A stretch of DNA of 8,356 bases from Nitrospira sp. (lineage in GTDB: Bacteria; Nitrospirota; Nitrospiria; Nitrospirales; Nitrospiraceae): NCBI GenBank assembly GCA_024998705.1, contig JACOEF010000384.1, positions 1 through 8,356 on the forward strand. The letters run 5' to 3'. Position numbers and translations under genes: made by a program. This document shows, one piece after another, positions 1 through 7,003 of this stretch. The notes under the pieces are model-generated. The model searched no databases. It was not told where the DNA came from and saw nothing but the letters and a program-made list of their open reading frames with translations. Position 1 is the first letter of the stretch, and each line of letters begins with the position of its first letter.

Positions 1-938
1 ACGCCTAATAGGGTATAAACCGACTGGTTCGACGATTCCTCCGTACGACCGGCAGGCCTAATGAGTTCCAGATTGCGGATAGTGACGCTGTCCAGGTGCA
101 TGGCGTCATGATCCTGCCTGACTCGTGGCGGACGGATATGATCGAGCGGGGCCGATGGCTGGGTCTCTCTGACGTAACGCAACACGGCCGCTCCGGCTTG
201 GATGCCCAGTGCGAGTCTGTGGCAGCCGAAGGCTTCCAGGGAATGAACGTGGAACTGCTCTTGTAGCGCGATACGACCCTGCTCCAGGTCGAACCACGTT
301 GCAGGTTGGGTGCAGCATCGGGAGCCTGTCAGGTCGGCCGTCCACTGGTGTTCGTCCGGGGAAAGATCTTCGGGAAACAGCAGTTCTTTCGGGTCGAGGC
401 GGGCCAGTTCGTCCCGCAGGGCGGCCTCTGCCTGCATCCCGTGAAACTCACTGAGCCAATAGTCCCCGGTCGAGACCTCGAGCGTGGCGAGTCCGTAGGA
501 GGATTCTTTGCGTCCGGTACCTGTGGCGCGAATGCGCACGGTCACCGCGGCCAGCACGTTGGATTCTGTGGAGGGGAGGAATTCACTATCGATGAGTGTG
601 CCGGGGGTATAGAGTCGAACGACTTCTCGGCGGACGAGACCCTTGGCGAGTTTGGGGTCTTCCACTTGTTCGCAGAGTGCGACGGTACGGCCGGCACGGA
701 GGAGTTTCGCGATGTAGTTGGTGGCGGCGTGATAGGGGACCCCGCAGAGCGGGATCGGGGTTTCGCTGGATTTATCCCGGGATGTCAGGGCGATGGAGAG
801 AAGTTTGGACGCTTCCACCGCGTCTTCCTGGAACATTTCATAGAAATCACCGACACGGAAAAAAAGGATGGCATCGCGATAGGCCTGCTTGATGTCGCGA
901 TATTGCCGCATCAATGGGGTGCCGTCGGCGTCACCCAT
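1..938 (-). CDS. mutS: DNA mismatch repair protein MutS, N-terminal part (runs off left edge)
   Basis: MutS recognises mispaired or looped bases and starts mismatch repair with MutL. The frame opens at an ATG (936-938) and stays open for 312 codons to the window edge; full-length MutS is about 850-870 residues, so the connector, lever, clamp and ATPase regions are mostly outside. The start is typical: TPLMRQY at residues 7-13, then FFRVGDFYEMF at 26-36, which holds the mismatch-reading Phe-x-Glu pair (F32, E34). CGVPYHA and GRTVALCEQVEDP follow, both standard in domain I, then a TPGTLID segment leading into domain II. The start overlaps the end of the LapA-domain gene by 8 bases, and GGGAG sits 7 bases ahead of the ATG, so translation is probably coupled. 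An alternative ATG at codon 10 would remove little. The Phe-x-Glu motif argues for mismatch-repair MutS1 rather than MutS2. No stop or frameshift is seen in the visible part. Confidence 0.96.
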   Translation of the reverse strand, partial: MGDADGTPLMRQYRDIKQAYRDAILFFRVGDFYEMFQEDAVEASKLLSIALTSRDKSSETPIPLCGVPYHAATNYIAKLLRAGRTVALCEQVEDPKLAKGLVRREVVRLYTPGTLIDSEFLPSTESNVLAAVTVRIRATGTGRKESSYGLATLEVSTGDYWLSEFHGMQAEAALRDELARLDPKELLFPEDLSPDEHQWTADLTGSRCCTQPATWFDLEQGRIALQEQFHVHSLEAFGCHRLALGIQAGAAVLRYVRETQPSAPLDHIRPPRVRQDHDAMHLDSVTIRNLELIRPAGRTEESSNQSVYTLLG

Positions 939-1275
939 CGGAGGGCTCCCCCTCAGCAGGAATATCCGAAGACGATCCCACCCGGCGAGCGGCCTTGTCG
1001 AGGGCCTGTCGGAGGCGCTCCAGATCCACCTCGGCTTCCTGCAGCGCCTTGGTTTTGCGCCTGAGTTCGATGCGGCCGCGCACCCAGGCCGGAAATAGCA
1101 GAATCCCCGATACCAGCAGTCCGACACCGAAGGCGGCCAAAATCGGTTTATAGATCAGGATGGAGGCGGATCGCAGGCCGAAAAAGTACCGCAGAGTGAC
1201 TTCCTGCTCCTGGTTCTGCAAGAAAAACGACAATGTGAGCAGCAGTAGCGTTCCCACCAATATCAGTCGGATCAA
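931..1275 (-). CDS. Small LapA-domain (DUF1049) inner-membrane protein
   Basis: A 114-residue membrane protein. Residues 2-19 form a first hydrophobic helix. NQEQEVTLRYFFG (21-33) is the short polar and beta segment typical of LapA-domain proteins. Residues about 41-63 form a second helix, followed by a charged, coiled-coil-like tail (about 67-97) and an acidic end. In E. coli, LapA works with LapB in control of lipopolysaccharide assembly; here only the domain is recognisable and the role is not shown. The start codon is TTG (1273-1275), supported by a perfect AAGGAGG (1284-1290) 8 bases upstream, and no nearby ATG competes. The TTG overlaps the tsaE stop (TTGA), and the 3' end overlaps mutS by 8 bases, so it is embedded in a coupled operon. 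Confidence is high that the gene is real and in the LapA-like fold class, and lower for its function. Confidence 0.88.
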   Translation of the reverse strand: MIRLILVGTLLLLTLSFFLQNQEQEVTLRYFFGLRSASILIYKPILAAFGVGLLVSGILLFPAWVRGRIELRRKTKALQEAEVDLERLRQALDKAARRVGSSSDIPAEGEPSDG

Positions 1276-1898
1276 TGCGAGGCCCTCCTTGGCCGGCTCA
1301 ATTGTACACGGGTTTGCTGATCCGCTCTAGTGGGGCGATCGGTGGAGAGCCTGGAGCGAAGCGTGTCCAGCAGGCGTCGTGCAACAGGGCCTCTGGCTGT
1401 GAAAATTGCACGCCGGGTCGCCGGAGGATGGTGCGACAAGTGGATATCGAGTCGGTCCGTCGGAAGATCGTCGCCCCATCGGTCGGCCCACTCGATCGCC
1501 ATGACGGTATGGCCGTCTAGGTAGTCGTTGAGGCCGGTGTTTTCGAGCTGGCCGGCGGTCAGGCGATAGAGGTCAGTGTGGACCAGTGGGAGACGTCCTT
1601 GGTATTCGTGGATCAGAGTAAATGTGGGGCTACTCACGTCCGTCGGTTCGGCGAGTAGTCCGTCGGCGATGCCTTTCACCAGTGAGGTTTTGCCCGTTCC
1701 CAATTCGCCGAATAGGGCCAGCACTTCGCCTCCCTGGAGAAGTGTGCCCACGCAGCGTCCCAGGCGGTGGGTGTGTTTTGGAGAGCGAAGCACAACGTGC
1801 CACGGTTTACCGATAGGGGGAGGCCCCGCGGTGGTGGGTCCGACAGGTGCCGCGGGTGATGGCACCGGCTTAGGTGTGTGTGGTCGGCGAGAGGGCAT
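1272..1898 (-). CDS. tsaE: TsaE, ATPase of the tRNA t6A37 modification complex
   Basis: TsaE is the P-loop ATPase that, with TsaB and TsaD, supports transfer of threonylcarbamoyl to A37 of ANN-decoding tRNAs. Counting from the ATG at 1898 (208 residues), the Walker A motif GELGTGKT is at 64-71, SPTF at 90-93, HTDLYRL at 107-113 and IEWADRW at 135-141; all are family hallmarks in the normal order. The family is usually about 150 residues. Here the conserved core begins near residue 34, after a proline- and threonine-rich stretch of low complexity, and about 30 extra arginine- and serine-rich residues close the protein. The start is uncertain. The same frame is open to a TTG at 1928 (218 residues), and a GTG at the core start is also possible; none has a clear ribosome site. 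The ATG start overlaps the nnr end by 29 bases, which suggests coupled translation. The stop shares 4 bases with the next gene. Confidence 0.93.
   Translation of the reverse strand: MPSRRPHTPKPVPSPAAPVGPTTAGPPPIGKPWHVVLRSPKHTHRLGRCVGTLLQGGEVLALFGELGTGKTSLVKGIADGLLAEPTDVSSPTFTLIHEYQGRLPLVHTDLYRLTAGQLENTGLNDYLDGHTVMAIEWADRWGDDLPTDRLDIHLSHHPPATRRAIFTARGPVARRLLDTLRSRLSTDRPTRADQQTRVQLSRPRRASH
1284..1290 (-). promoter_or_regulatory. Strong Shine-Dalgarno (AAGGAGG) for the LapA-domain gene
   Basis: On the minus strand AAGGAGG lies 8 bases before a TTG codon, inside the last codons of tsaE. It decides the start of the LapA-domain gene, which otherwise lacks an ATG near its conserved first helix. Confidence 0.8.
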
Positions 1899-3138
1899 GG
1901 GGGATGTGCCGAATGAGATCACTTGCAATCATGCCGGCTTGGCCGAGATGCTGCGCGGCCAAATCTCCGGCCAGGCCATGAAAGTATGTCGCCGCGCAGG
2001 CGGCGTCCCAAGGGGCCAAGCCTTGAGCGAGGAGCCCGCCGACCATGCCCGTCAAGACATCCCCGGTACCGGCTGTGGCCATTCCAGGGTTGCCGGTCGG
2101 GCAGATGGCTGCCAGACCGTCTGGGCGCGCAATCACCGTACAGGCGCCTTTGAGAATGACAAAGACACCGCGTTCTCGCGCAAATCTGGTGGCCGTGCCG
2201 AGACGGTCGTCATTGACCGATTGGGTGGTTGCCTCCGTTTCCAGCCTGGCCATCTCGCCAGGGTGCGGGGTGATAATCGGCGGTCGCTTGCACTCGGTCA
2301 GTAACGAGGACTTCCCGGCCAATGCATTCAACGCATCGGCGTCCAGTACGCAGGGTTTGTCGATTCGTTTCACGAGTTCCTGTACCAGGTCGACGGTCTC
2401 GGGATGGGTGGTCAGGCCCGGTCCGATCGCGATAGCATCCCGGGCGCCGGCGAACGCGAGCAAGCGATCCAATCCGGATCGCGCGAAGGTTCGAGCTTTC
2501 GTCTCCGGCATCGGCAGGGTCATCACTTCCAGGAGTTTTGCTTCCAGAATATCATTGGCGCTCGAGGGGATGGCGGCTGTCACCAAGCCGGTTCCGATGC
2601 GCAGGGCTGAGAGCGCAGCCATCGCCGCGGCGCCTGTCTTGCCAACCGATCCGGCGATGACACCGAGATGGCCGTACGTGCCTTTGGGCGAGGAGGGGCG
2701 TCGCGAGGGGAGTGCCGCGCGCGCGTCCGTATCGGTCAGCAGCATCAGTCGGCTTCCGACGGACTCGACAAAGAAGGCGGGGATCCCGATATCCACGAGC
2801 CGAACCATTCCGGCGCAATCGATGCCGGCTCCACTGTAGAGCCCCGTTTTCGGCAATCCGAAGGTCACCGTGAGATCCGCGCGCACGGCGGCTCCCAACA
2901 CCGCTCCTGTATCGGCATGCAAGCCTGATGGAAGATCGACGGCCACGGTCGGGCGGCCGGCGGCGTTGATCGCTTCGATCGCATCACGATAGAGCCCGGT
3001 GACGGGGGTGGAGAGGCCGGTGCCGAGAATTGCATCGAGAAGAATCTCGCCGGTCGCCAATCGCTCCTGTATCGCCTCGGCGCTGGTTGGGCATGTGACG
3101 GCCGATTTCCCTGCCGATCGGAGAAATCGTAGGTACAT
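1870..3138 (-). CDS. nnr: Nnr C-terminal part: end of the epimerase domain plus ADP-dependent NAD(P)H-hydrate dehydratase (split by frameshift)
   Basis: This frame (422 residues from an ATG at 3138) is the larger part of a bifunctional Nnr protein. The conserved frame extends upstream to about 3165, through a segment reading DDLSRDAKTM, so the ATG is internal; it has no ribosome site. The first 125 residues complete the NnrE epimerase fold: DAILGTGLS (35-43) and VDLPSG (67-72) are its active-site segments. The rest is the NnrD dehydratase, a ribokinase-like fold that uses ADP to convert the S epimer of hydrated NAD(P)H back to NAD(P)H. It shows YGHLGVIAGS (155-164), DADALNAL (266-273), TPHPGEM (290-296), LKGACTV (329-335) and the nucleotide-site motif AGTGDVLTG (356-364). 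Joined to the 5' part by one added base, the protein is 518 residues, the normal size for the family (E. coli 515). It overlaps the start of tsaE. Either a sequencing slip or a true mutation splits the gene. Confidence 0.93.
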   Translation of the reverse strand: MYLRFLRSAGKSAVTCPTSAEAIQERLATGEILLDAILGTGLSTPVTGLYRDAIEAINAAGRPTVAVDLPSGLHADTGAVLGAAVRADLTVTFGLPKTGLYSGAGIDCAGMVRLVDIGIPAFFVESVGSRLMLLTDTDARAALPSRRPSSPKGTYGHLGVIAGSVGKTGAAAMAALSALRIGTGLVTAAIPSSANDILEAKLLEVMTLPMPETKARTFARSGLDRLLAFAGARDAIAIGPGLTTHPETVDLVQELVKRIDKPCVLDADALNALAGKSSLLTECKRPPIITPHPGEMARLETEATTQSVNDDRLGTATRFARERGVFVILKGACTVIARPDGLAAICPTGNPGMATAGTGDVLTGMVGGLLAQGLAPWDAACAATYFHGLAGDLAAQHLGQAGMIASDLIRHIPHALSPTTHT

Positions 3139-3425
3139 CGTCTTTGCATCGCGACTGAGGTCGTCGGGGATGTGAGCAGCAGGATGTGGACTCGGGCCTG
3201 TTTTCGTCGTAACAGCCGGCCGACGACAAAACCGTCTCCCCCATTGTTTCCCTTGCCGCAGAGGATGATGACCGATTTCCCGGCGAGGGGTGCGTACCGG
3301 GCTTCAAGCTGGGTGACGACCCCCGCTCCGGCTCGTTCCATCAGCATCAGGGATGGCACCAAGGCCTCGGTGATTGTCCGCTGATCCAAGGCCCGCATTT
3401 GCTCGGCGGTCACGATCGGTATCAT
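2865..3425 (-). CDS. nnr: Nnr N-terminal part: NAD(P)H-hydrate epimerase domain, out of frame after about 3166
   Basis: This is the 5' end of the same nnr gene. It starts at an ATG (3423-3425), with GGGAG about 12 bases upstream. Residues 1-87 are clear YjeF N-terminal (NnrE) sequence: TAEQMRALD near the start, LMERAG at 28-33, and the cation- and substrate-binding loop GKGNNGGDGFVVGR at 57-70. The domain interconverts the R and S forms of NAD(P)H hydrate. After residue 87 (near 3166) the frame shifts, and the remaining 99 residues to the stop at 2865 resemble nothing in the family. In the other frame the expected continuation resumes at once. As written, the product would lack the active-site VDLPSG segment and be non-functional. 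It lies 66 bases downstream of pdxJ. In several bacteria acpS sits between pdxJ and nnr; here there is no room for it. Confidence 0.9.
   Translation of the reverse strand: MIPIVTAEQMRALDQRTITEALVPSLMLMERAGAGVVTQLEARYAPLAGKSVIILCGKGNNGGDGFVVGRLLRRKQARVHILLLTSPTTSVAMQRRCTYDFSDRQGNRPSHAQPAPRRYRSDWRPARFFSMQFSAPASPPPSPGSIVMRSKRSTPPAARPWPSIFHQACMPIQERCWEPPCARISR
3166..3169 (-). other. nnr: Apparent one-base deletion (frameshift) in nnr at a run of four G/C
   Basis: On the minus strand the reading is TCC CCG ACG ACC, while family-like sequence downstream (P-D-D-L-S-R-D-A-K-T-M) needs CCC GAC GAC CTC. Adding one C to the CCCC run joins the two frames exactly: 1556 + 1 bases give 519 codons including the stop. 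The site is not a classical slippery heptamer. A base-call error, an assembly error or a recent inactivating mutation would each explain it. Confidence 0.88.
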
Positions 3426-3491
3426 GGTGTACTGTGACTCCCGGCCGGTTTCTTGCGGCGAGGCTGGCCAGTCCGTGCCGTAGGGACCGGA
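3426..3491. other. Spacer between pdxJ and nnr
   Basis: These 66 bases hold a short CTGGCCAG palindrome and the weak ribosome site of nnr. I see no terminator-like hairpin followed by a T run, and no convincing promoter, so pdxJ and nnr are probably co-transcribed. Confidence 0.5.
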
Positions 3492-4205
3492 CTAGGCGAC
3501 CAATTCCTTCATTTCGCGCACAGCTTGGACCAATCCGACCATGACGGATCGGGCAATGATGCTGTGACCGATGTTGAATTCCACAATCTCGGGCAATTTG
3601 GCGAGTCGTTTCACATTTTTATAGGTCAAGCCATGCCCGGCGTTGACGCCGAGGCCGAGTTTGTAAGCCAGTTTAGCTGCCTGGGTGATGGCCTCGAATT
3701 CTTCATCTTCTTCCTTCGACCGTTTGGCGTTGGAGTACCGGCCGGTGTGCAACTCGACATACGCGGCACCGATTTTGTGCGCCGCCTTGATTTGATCGAG
3801 ACTCGGCTCGATAAACAGGCTTGTGGGGATGCCTCCGTCGCGGAGGAGGTCGACGATCTTTTGAATCCGATCGCGATGGTTGGCGACATCGAGACCGCCT
3901 TCTGTGGTCAGCTCTTGCCGGCGTTCCGGGACCAGTGTCACGAGATCCGGTTTCACGCTCAGCGCAATTTTAGCCATGGCGTCGTCGGCCGCCATTTCCA
4001 GATCCAGTTTCGTTCGAACGATTTCCCGCAGCATGGTGAGATCTCGATCTTGAATATGCCGGCGGTCTTCACGCAGATGCACAACCAGGCCATCGGCACC
4101 GGCCAGCTCCACGAGAATTGCTGCCGTCAAGGGGTCTGGATCGGTCCCTCCGCGCGCCTGCCGGAGTGTCGCCACATGATCGATATTCACACCCAGTCGA
4201 GCCAT
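3492..4205 (-). CDS. pdxJ: Pyridoxine 5'-phosphate synthase PdxJ
   Basis: PdxJ condenses 1-deoxy-D-xylulose 5-phosphate with 3-amino-2-oxopropyl phosphate to make pyridoxine 5'-phosphate, the last ring-forming step of the DXP-dependent vitamin B6 route in the cytoplasm. The 237-residue protein matches the usual length (E. coli 243) and aligns along its whole length by eye. It shows [16 protein letters not shown] (5-20, with N7, D9 and H10), [10 protein letters not shown] (42-51), NLE-like DLEMA (68-72), [17 protein letters not shown] (91-107), ELHTGRY (151-157), NAGHGLTY (188-195) and the phosphate-binding [10 protein letters not shown] (211-220). The start is an ATG at 4203-4205 with GGAGG 4 bases upstream. 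The ATG overlaps a TAA (TAATG) that ends a possible 20-codon leader frame. The product's cofactor, PLP, is needed by two enzymes of the divergent block (the aminotransferase and threonine synthase); that link is inference. Confidence 0.97.
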   Translation of the reverse strand: MARLGVNIDHVATLRQARGGTDPDPLTAAILVELAGADGLVVHLREDRRHIQDRDLTMLREIVRTKLDLEMAADDAMAKIALSVKPDLVTLVPERRQELTTEGGLDVANHRDRIQKIVDLLRDGGIPTSLFIEPSLDQIKAAHKIGAAYVELHTGRYSNAKRSKEEDEEFEAITQAAKLAYKLGLGVNAGHGLTYKNVKRLAKLPEIVEFNIGHSIIARSVMVGLVQAVREMKELVA

Positions 4206-4267
4206 TACGCCTCCGCAATTTCCCTGAACGTCGCAGCAGAAAGATTTCGGAACTGGTCGAAATTCAT
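4205..4267 (-). CDS. Possible 20-residue leader peptide coupled to pdxJ
   Basis: An ATG at 4265-4267 opens a 20-codon frame (starting MNFDQFRNL, ending REIAEA) whose TAA overlaps the pdxJ ATG as TAATG. A GAGAG element lies about 10 bases upstream, and a candidate -10 box is just ahead. The arrangement fits translational coupling or a leader peptide. The same frame remains open up to 4498, but that upstream part runs through the opposite promoter and looks non-coding. The peptide matches nothing I recognise, and frames this short occur by chance. Confidence 0.3.
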   Translation of the reverse strand: MNFDQFRNLSAATFREIAEA

Positions 4268-4292
4268 AGACAATTCTCTCGTTACTGAGGCA

Positions 4293-4322
4293 TTATTAAC
4301 AGAAGATGGCACGGGGGAGCAA
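4293..4322 (-). promoter_or_regulatory. Weak candidate promoter for pdxJ and the minus-strand block
   Basis: On the minus strand TTGCTC (4317-4322) and TAATAA (4293-4298) are 18 bases apart, with the predicted transcript start near 4286, about 80 bases ahead of pdxJ. The -10 box is reasonable and the -35 is poor. It is the best sigma-70-like match I see in this direction within the divergent region. Confidence 0.35.
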
Positions 4323-4356
4323 GGAGGCAGGTCGTGGCAGGCCTTACTGTGACCAA

Positions 4357-4370
4357 GGTGAGCGCTCGCC
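4357..4370. repeat. Imperfect 14-base palindrome in the divergent control region
   Basis: GGTGAGCGCTCGCC is a near-perfect inverted repeat (one mismatch pair) centred on AGCGCT. It lies 27 bases upstream of the -35 box of the plus-strand promoter and between the two candidate promoters. It could be an operator for a dimeric regulator. It lacks the T run of a terminator. Confidence 0.3.
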
Positions 4371-4396
4371 TCCAAGCCCTGACAATTCTGGCGAAA

Positions 4397-4425
4397 TTGA
4401 CTCGTTTTGAGGCCTCCATTAAAAT
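4397..4425 (+). promoter_or_regulatory. Sigma-70-type promoter of the threonine operon
   Basis: TTGACT (4397-4402) and TAAAAT (4420-4425) are exactly 17 bases apart, each five of six to consensus. Transcription would begin near 4432, giving a leader of about 65 bases before the aminotransferase ATG. AGGAG (4480-4484) then lies 12 bases before the start codon. I see no attenuator or run of threonine codons in this short leader. Confidence 0.65.
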
Positions 4426-4496
4426 ACGCCCCTTTCAGAGGCATGGCGACTGAATCTGTTCGGCAGAGGACCCGCCTGTAGGAGTCTGACAAATCC

Positions 4497-5693
4497 ATGG
4501 CGATCGGCGACGGCTTTTACCGCATTAAAAGACTTCCCCCCTACGTATTTGCGCAAGTACAAACCCTGAAGCTTGAGGCGCGTCAGCGGGGCGAGGACAT
4601 CATCGACTTCGGTATGGGCAATCCGGATCAGCCCACGCCGCCTCACATCGTCGACAAATTGATCGAAGCGTCGAAGAAGGCAAAAAACCATCGTTATTCA
4701 GCCTCGCGCGGGATCACGAAGCTACGCCATGCAATTACCGGTTGGTATAAGCGCAATTACGATGTGGATCTGGACCCTGAGACCGAAGCGATCGTGACGA
4801 TCGGCTCCAAGGAAGGCATCGCGCACTTGGCGCTGGCCACGATCGGGCCAGGTGATGTGGTGCTGACGCCCACGCCCACCTATCCCATCCATATGTACAG
4901 TTTTATTATTGCCGGCGGGGAAGTGCGCGGGATTGAACTGCGCCAGGACAGCGATTTTTTTGATGATCTGTTGCGCGTCTATCGCCAAACGTTGCCGCGC
5001 CCGCGCATTCTCGTGATCAATTTCCCGCACAACCCGACGACCGCTGTGGTCGATCTTGAGTTTTTTAAGAAGATCGTCGCGTTTGCCAAGGAACACGATG
5101 TGATCGTGATTCACGACCTGGCCTATGCCGATATCGCGTTCGATGGCTATAAGGCGCCGAGTTTTCTCCAAGTGCCGGAAGCGAAGGACGTGGGCGTGGA
5201 GTTTTATACGCTGTCCAAGGCCTACAACATGCCCGGCTGGAGAGTGGGATTCTGCGTCGGCAACCGTGAAGTGGTCGGTGCGCTCGCCAAGCTAAAGAGT
5301 TATCTTGACTACGGAATTTTTCAGCCGATTCAGATTGCCAGTACCGTGGCGTTGAATGGGCCACAGGACTGCGTCAAGGAAGTCGTGCAACGGTATCAAA
5401 ACCGGCGCAATGTGCTTGTAAACGGGCTGAATCGTATCGGCTGGCCGGTGGCGTTGCCCCGCGCGACCATGTTCGTGTGGGCCCGTATTCCGGACCCGTT
5501 CCGGCATATGGGGTCCCTGGAGTTTTCGAAGCTGCTTCTCCGTGAGGCCAAAGTTGCCGTGTCGCCTGGAATCGGTTTCGGAGAGGGCGGCGATGAATTT
5601 GTGCGGTTTGCACTGGTGGAAAATGAGCATCGTACCCGGCAGGCCCTGCGCGGGATCCGCAAAGTGTTGAATTTGGATGACCAGGAATCATGA
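4497..5693 (+). CDS. alaC: AlaC-type class I/II aminotransferase (alanine or LL-diaminopimelate aminotransferase-like)
   Basis: A fold-type I PLP aminotransferase of 398 residues that closely resembles E. coli AlaC (YfdZ, glutamate-pyruvate aminotransferase) throughout. Shared segments include [15 protein letters not shown] (7-21), [14 protein letters not shown] (31-44), YSASRGI (67-73), [11 protein letters not shown] (97-107), HDLAYADI (206-213) and the lysine region [15 protein letters not shown] (238-252). K241 is the expected Schiff-base lysine, N179 and D207 contact the cofactor, and R370 in FVRFALVEN binds the substrate carboxylate. The LL-diaminopimelate aminotransferase (DapL) family is related, so the substrate is not fixed by sequence alone. 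The gene heads the block, 65 bases into the predicted transcript, and its TGA overlaps the hom ATG (ATGA). That placement suggests work in aspartate-family amino acid synthesis rather than general alanine formation, which is inference. The start matches the family N-terminus. Confidence 0.93.
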   Translation: MAIGDGFYRIKRLPPYVFAQVQTLKLEARQRGEDIIDFGMGNPDQPTPPHIVDKLIEASKKAKNHRYSASRGITKLRHAITGWYKRNYDVDLDPETEAIVTIGSKEGIAHLALATIGPGDVVLTPTPTYPIHMYSFIIAGGEVRGIELRQDSDFFDDLLRVYRQTLPRPRILVINFPHNPTTAVVDLEFFKKIVAFAKEHDVIVIHDLAYADIAFDGYKAPSFLQVPEAKDVGVEFYTLSKAYNMPGWRVGFCVGNREVVGALAKLKSYLDYGIFQPIQIASTVALNGPQDCVKEVVQRYQNRRNVLVNGLNRIGWPVALPRATMFVWARIPDPFRHMGSLEFSKLLLREAKVAVSPGIGFGEGGDEFVRFALVENEHRTRQALRGIRKVLNLDDQES

Positions 5694-7003
5694 AGCGTGA
5701 GATCGGCGTCGGGTTAATCGGATTCGGCACGGTCGGCACCGGGGTGGCTCGGGTGCTGATTGAGAATGCTGAATTAATTCGTCGGCGGGTGGGTGTGCCC
5801 GTCAATTTGGTTCGCATTGCGGACCTGGACATCACGCGCGACCGCGGTATTGCGATTCCGGCAGGTGTGCTCACGACAGATATTCAGCAAGTCCTCACGG
5901 ATTCACGTGTGGATATTGTGATCGAGTTGATGGGCGGCTATGACCTTGCCAAGCGCGTCATTTTGGACGCCGTGCAACGGGGTAAACACGTGGTGAGCGC
6001 CAATAAGGCATTGCTGGCCGTGCATGGTGAAGAGATCTTTGCTGCGGCTTCCCGCCAAGGGGTCGACCTCGGGTTCGAGGCCAGCGTGGGCGGCGGGATT
6101 CCGGTCATTCGTGCGCTGATGGAAGGATTGGCCGCGAACAATATTCAGTCCATCTACGGCATCATCAATGGTACCTCGAATTACATTCTCAGTCGGATGA
6201 CCAGCGAGGGGCAGCGGTTCGACGAGGTGTTGGAGGAGGCCAAACGTGCCGGCTATGCCGAGGCCGATCCCACGTTTGATGTGGCGGGTATCGATTCGGC
6301 GCACAAACTGACTATTATGGTCAGTTTGGCCTACGGCACCCCCGTCAATTTCAAAGACATCTACACCGAAGGGATCACCGGGCTCACGCCGCTCGATATT
6401 GCCTATGCGAAGGAGTTCGGGTTTACCATCAAGCTGTTGGCGATCGCCAAATTTTCAGACGGTGAAATCGAGGCGCGTGTGCATCCGACGATGGTGCCCT
6501 CGGCGTCCCAAATCGCCAAGGTGGACGGTGTTTACAATGCGATTCAGCTGGTGGGCGATGCCGTCGAAGATGTGGTGCTGTACGGCCGGGGCGCCGGGTC
6601 GATGCCGACGGGAAGTGCGGTCGTGAGTGATGTCATGGCGATCGCGCGAAATTTGCTCAAGGATGCCGCCGGTCGTGTCCCGCCTGCCTCCTACCAGCCT
6701 GATCAGCGGCGGCCATTGCGCATGCGGCCGATGGAAGAAATTGTCTCGCTCTACTATATTCGTTTCATGGTGCTGGACCGGCCGGGCGTCTTGTCGCAGA
6801 TTGCCGGGGTGTTGGGTCGGCATGGGATCAGCATTTCGTCGGTGTTGCAGCAGGGACGCAAAGAGGGGCAGACGGTGCCGGTGGTGATCATGACGCATAT
6901 GGCCAAGGAGCGGGACATTCAGAGCGCGTTGCGTGAAATCAACCCCATGCCCTACATTTCAGAGCCCACCGTGCTGATTCGGGTTGAAGGGCGGGATGAA
7001 TGA
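5690..7003 (+). CDS. hom: Homoserine dehydrogenase with C-terminal ACT domain
   Basis: Reduces L-aspartate 4-semialdehyde to L-homoserine with NAD(P)H, the branch point to threonine and methionine. The 437 residues match the monofunctional bacterial form, with no aspartokinase fused. Residues 5-140 form the Rossmann domain, with the dinucleotide loop GFGTVGTG at 11-18 and SANKALLA at 103-110. The catalytic domain holds GGGIPVI (134-140), INGTSNYIL (159-167), [18 protein letters not shown] (190-207) with D202 and K206 as likely catalytic residues, and [13 protein letters not shown] (299-311). An ACT domain occupies about 354-430 ([21 protein letters not shown] and onwards); in this family it is the usual site of threonine feedback inhibition. 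The ATG overlaps the aminotransferase stop by 4 bases, with AGGA only 3 bases upstream, so coupling is likely. There are no gaps or missing residues. Confidence 0.97.
   Translation: MKREIGVGLIGFGTVGTGVARVLIENAELIRRRVGVPVNLVRIADLDITRDRGIAIPAGVLTTDIQQVLTDSRVDIVIELMGGYDLAKRVILDAVQRGKHVVSANKALLAVHGEEIFAAASRQGVDLGFEASVGGGIPVIRALMEGLAANNIQSIYGIINGTSNYILSRMTSEGQRFDEVLEEAKRAGYAEADPTFDVAGIDSAHKLTIMVSLAYGTPVNFKDIYTEGITGLTPLDIAYAKEFGFTIKLLAIAKFSDGEIEARVHPTMVPSASQIAKVDGVYNAIQLVGDAVEDVVLYGRGAGSMPTGSAVVSDVMAIARNLLKDAAGRVPPASYQPDQRRPLRMRPMEEIVSLYYIRFMVLDRPGVLSQIAGVLGRHGISISSVLQQGRKEGQTVPVVIMTHMAKERDIQSALREINPMPYISEPTVLIRVEGRDE

Noticed and set aside
306..1064. 252-codon open frame on the plus strand opposite mutS
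   Set aside because: It is antisense to conserved MutS sequence; long antisense frames are common at this GC content.
1576..2839. Two long plus-strand frames opposite tsaE and nnr
   Set aside because: They are antisense to well-conserved genes, with compositions that resemble nothing real.
3160..3175. Programmed ribosomal frameshift in nnr
   Set aside because: The site is TCC CCG ACG, not a classical X XXY YYZ heptamer; I saw no stimulatory hairpin or internal Shine-Dalgarno by eye, and recoding is not known for this family.
3453..4352. 299-codon open frame on the plus strand opposite pdxJ
   Set aside because: It mirrors the clear PdxJ coding sequence, shows no recognisable motif and has no promoter or ribosome support.
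4353..4376. Rho-independent terminator at the palindrome
   Set aside because: No T run follows on either strand, and the site lies between divergent genes rather than at a gene end.
4268..4498. Upstream three quarters of a 97-codon minus-strand frame ahead of pdxJ
   Set aside because: It runs through the plus-strand promoter and leader and has no family resemblance; only its last 20 codons were kept as a tentative leader.
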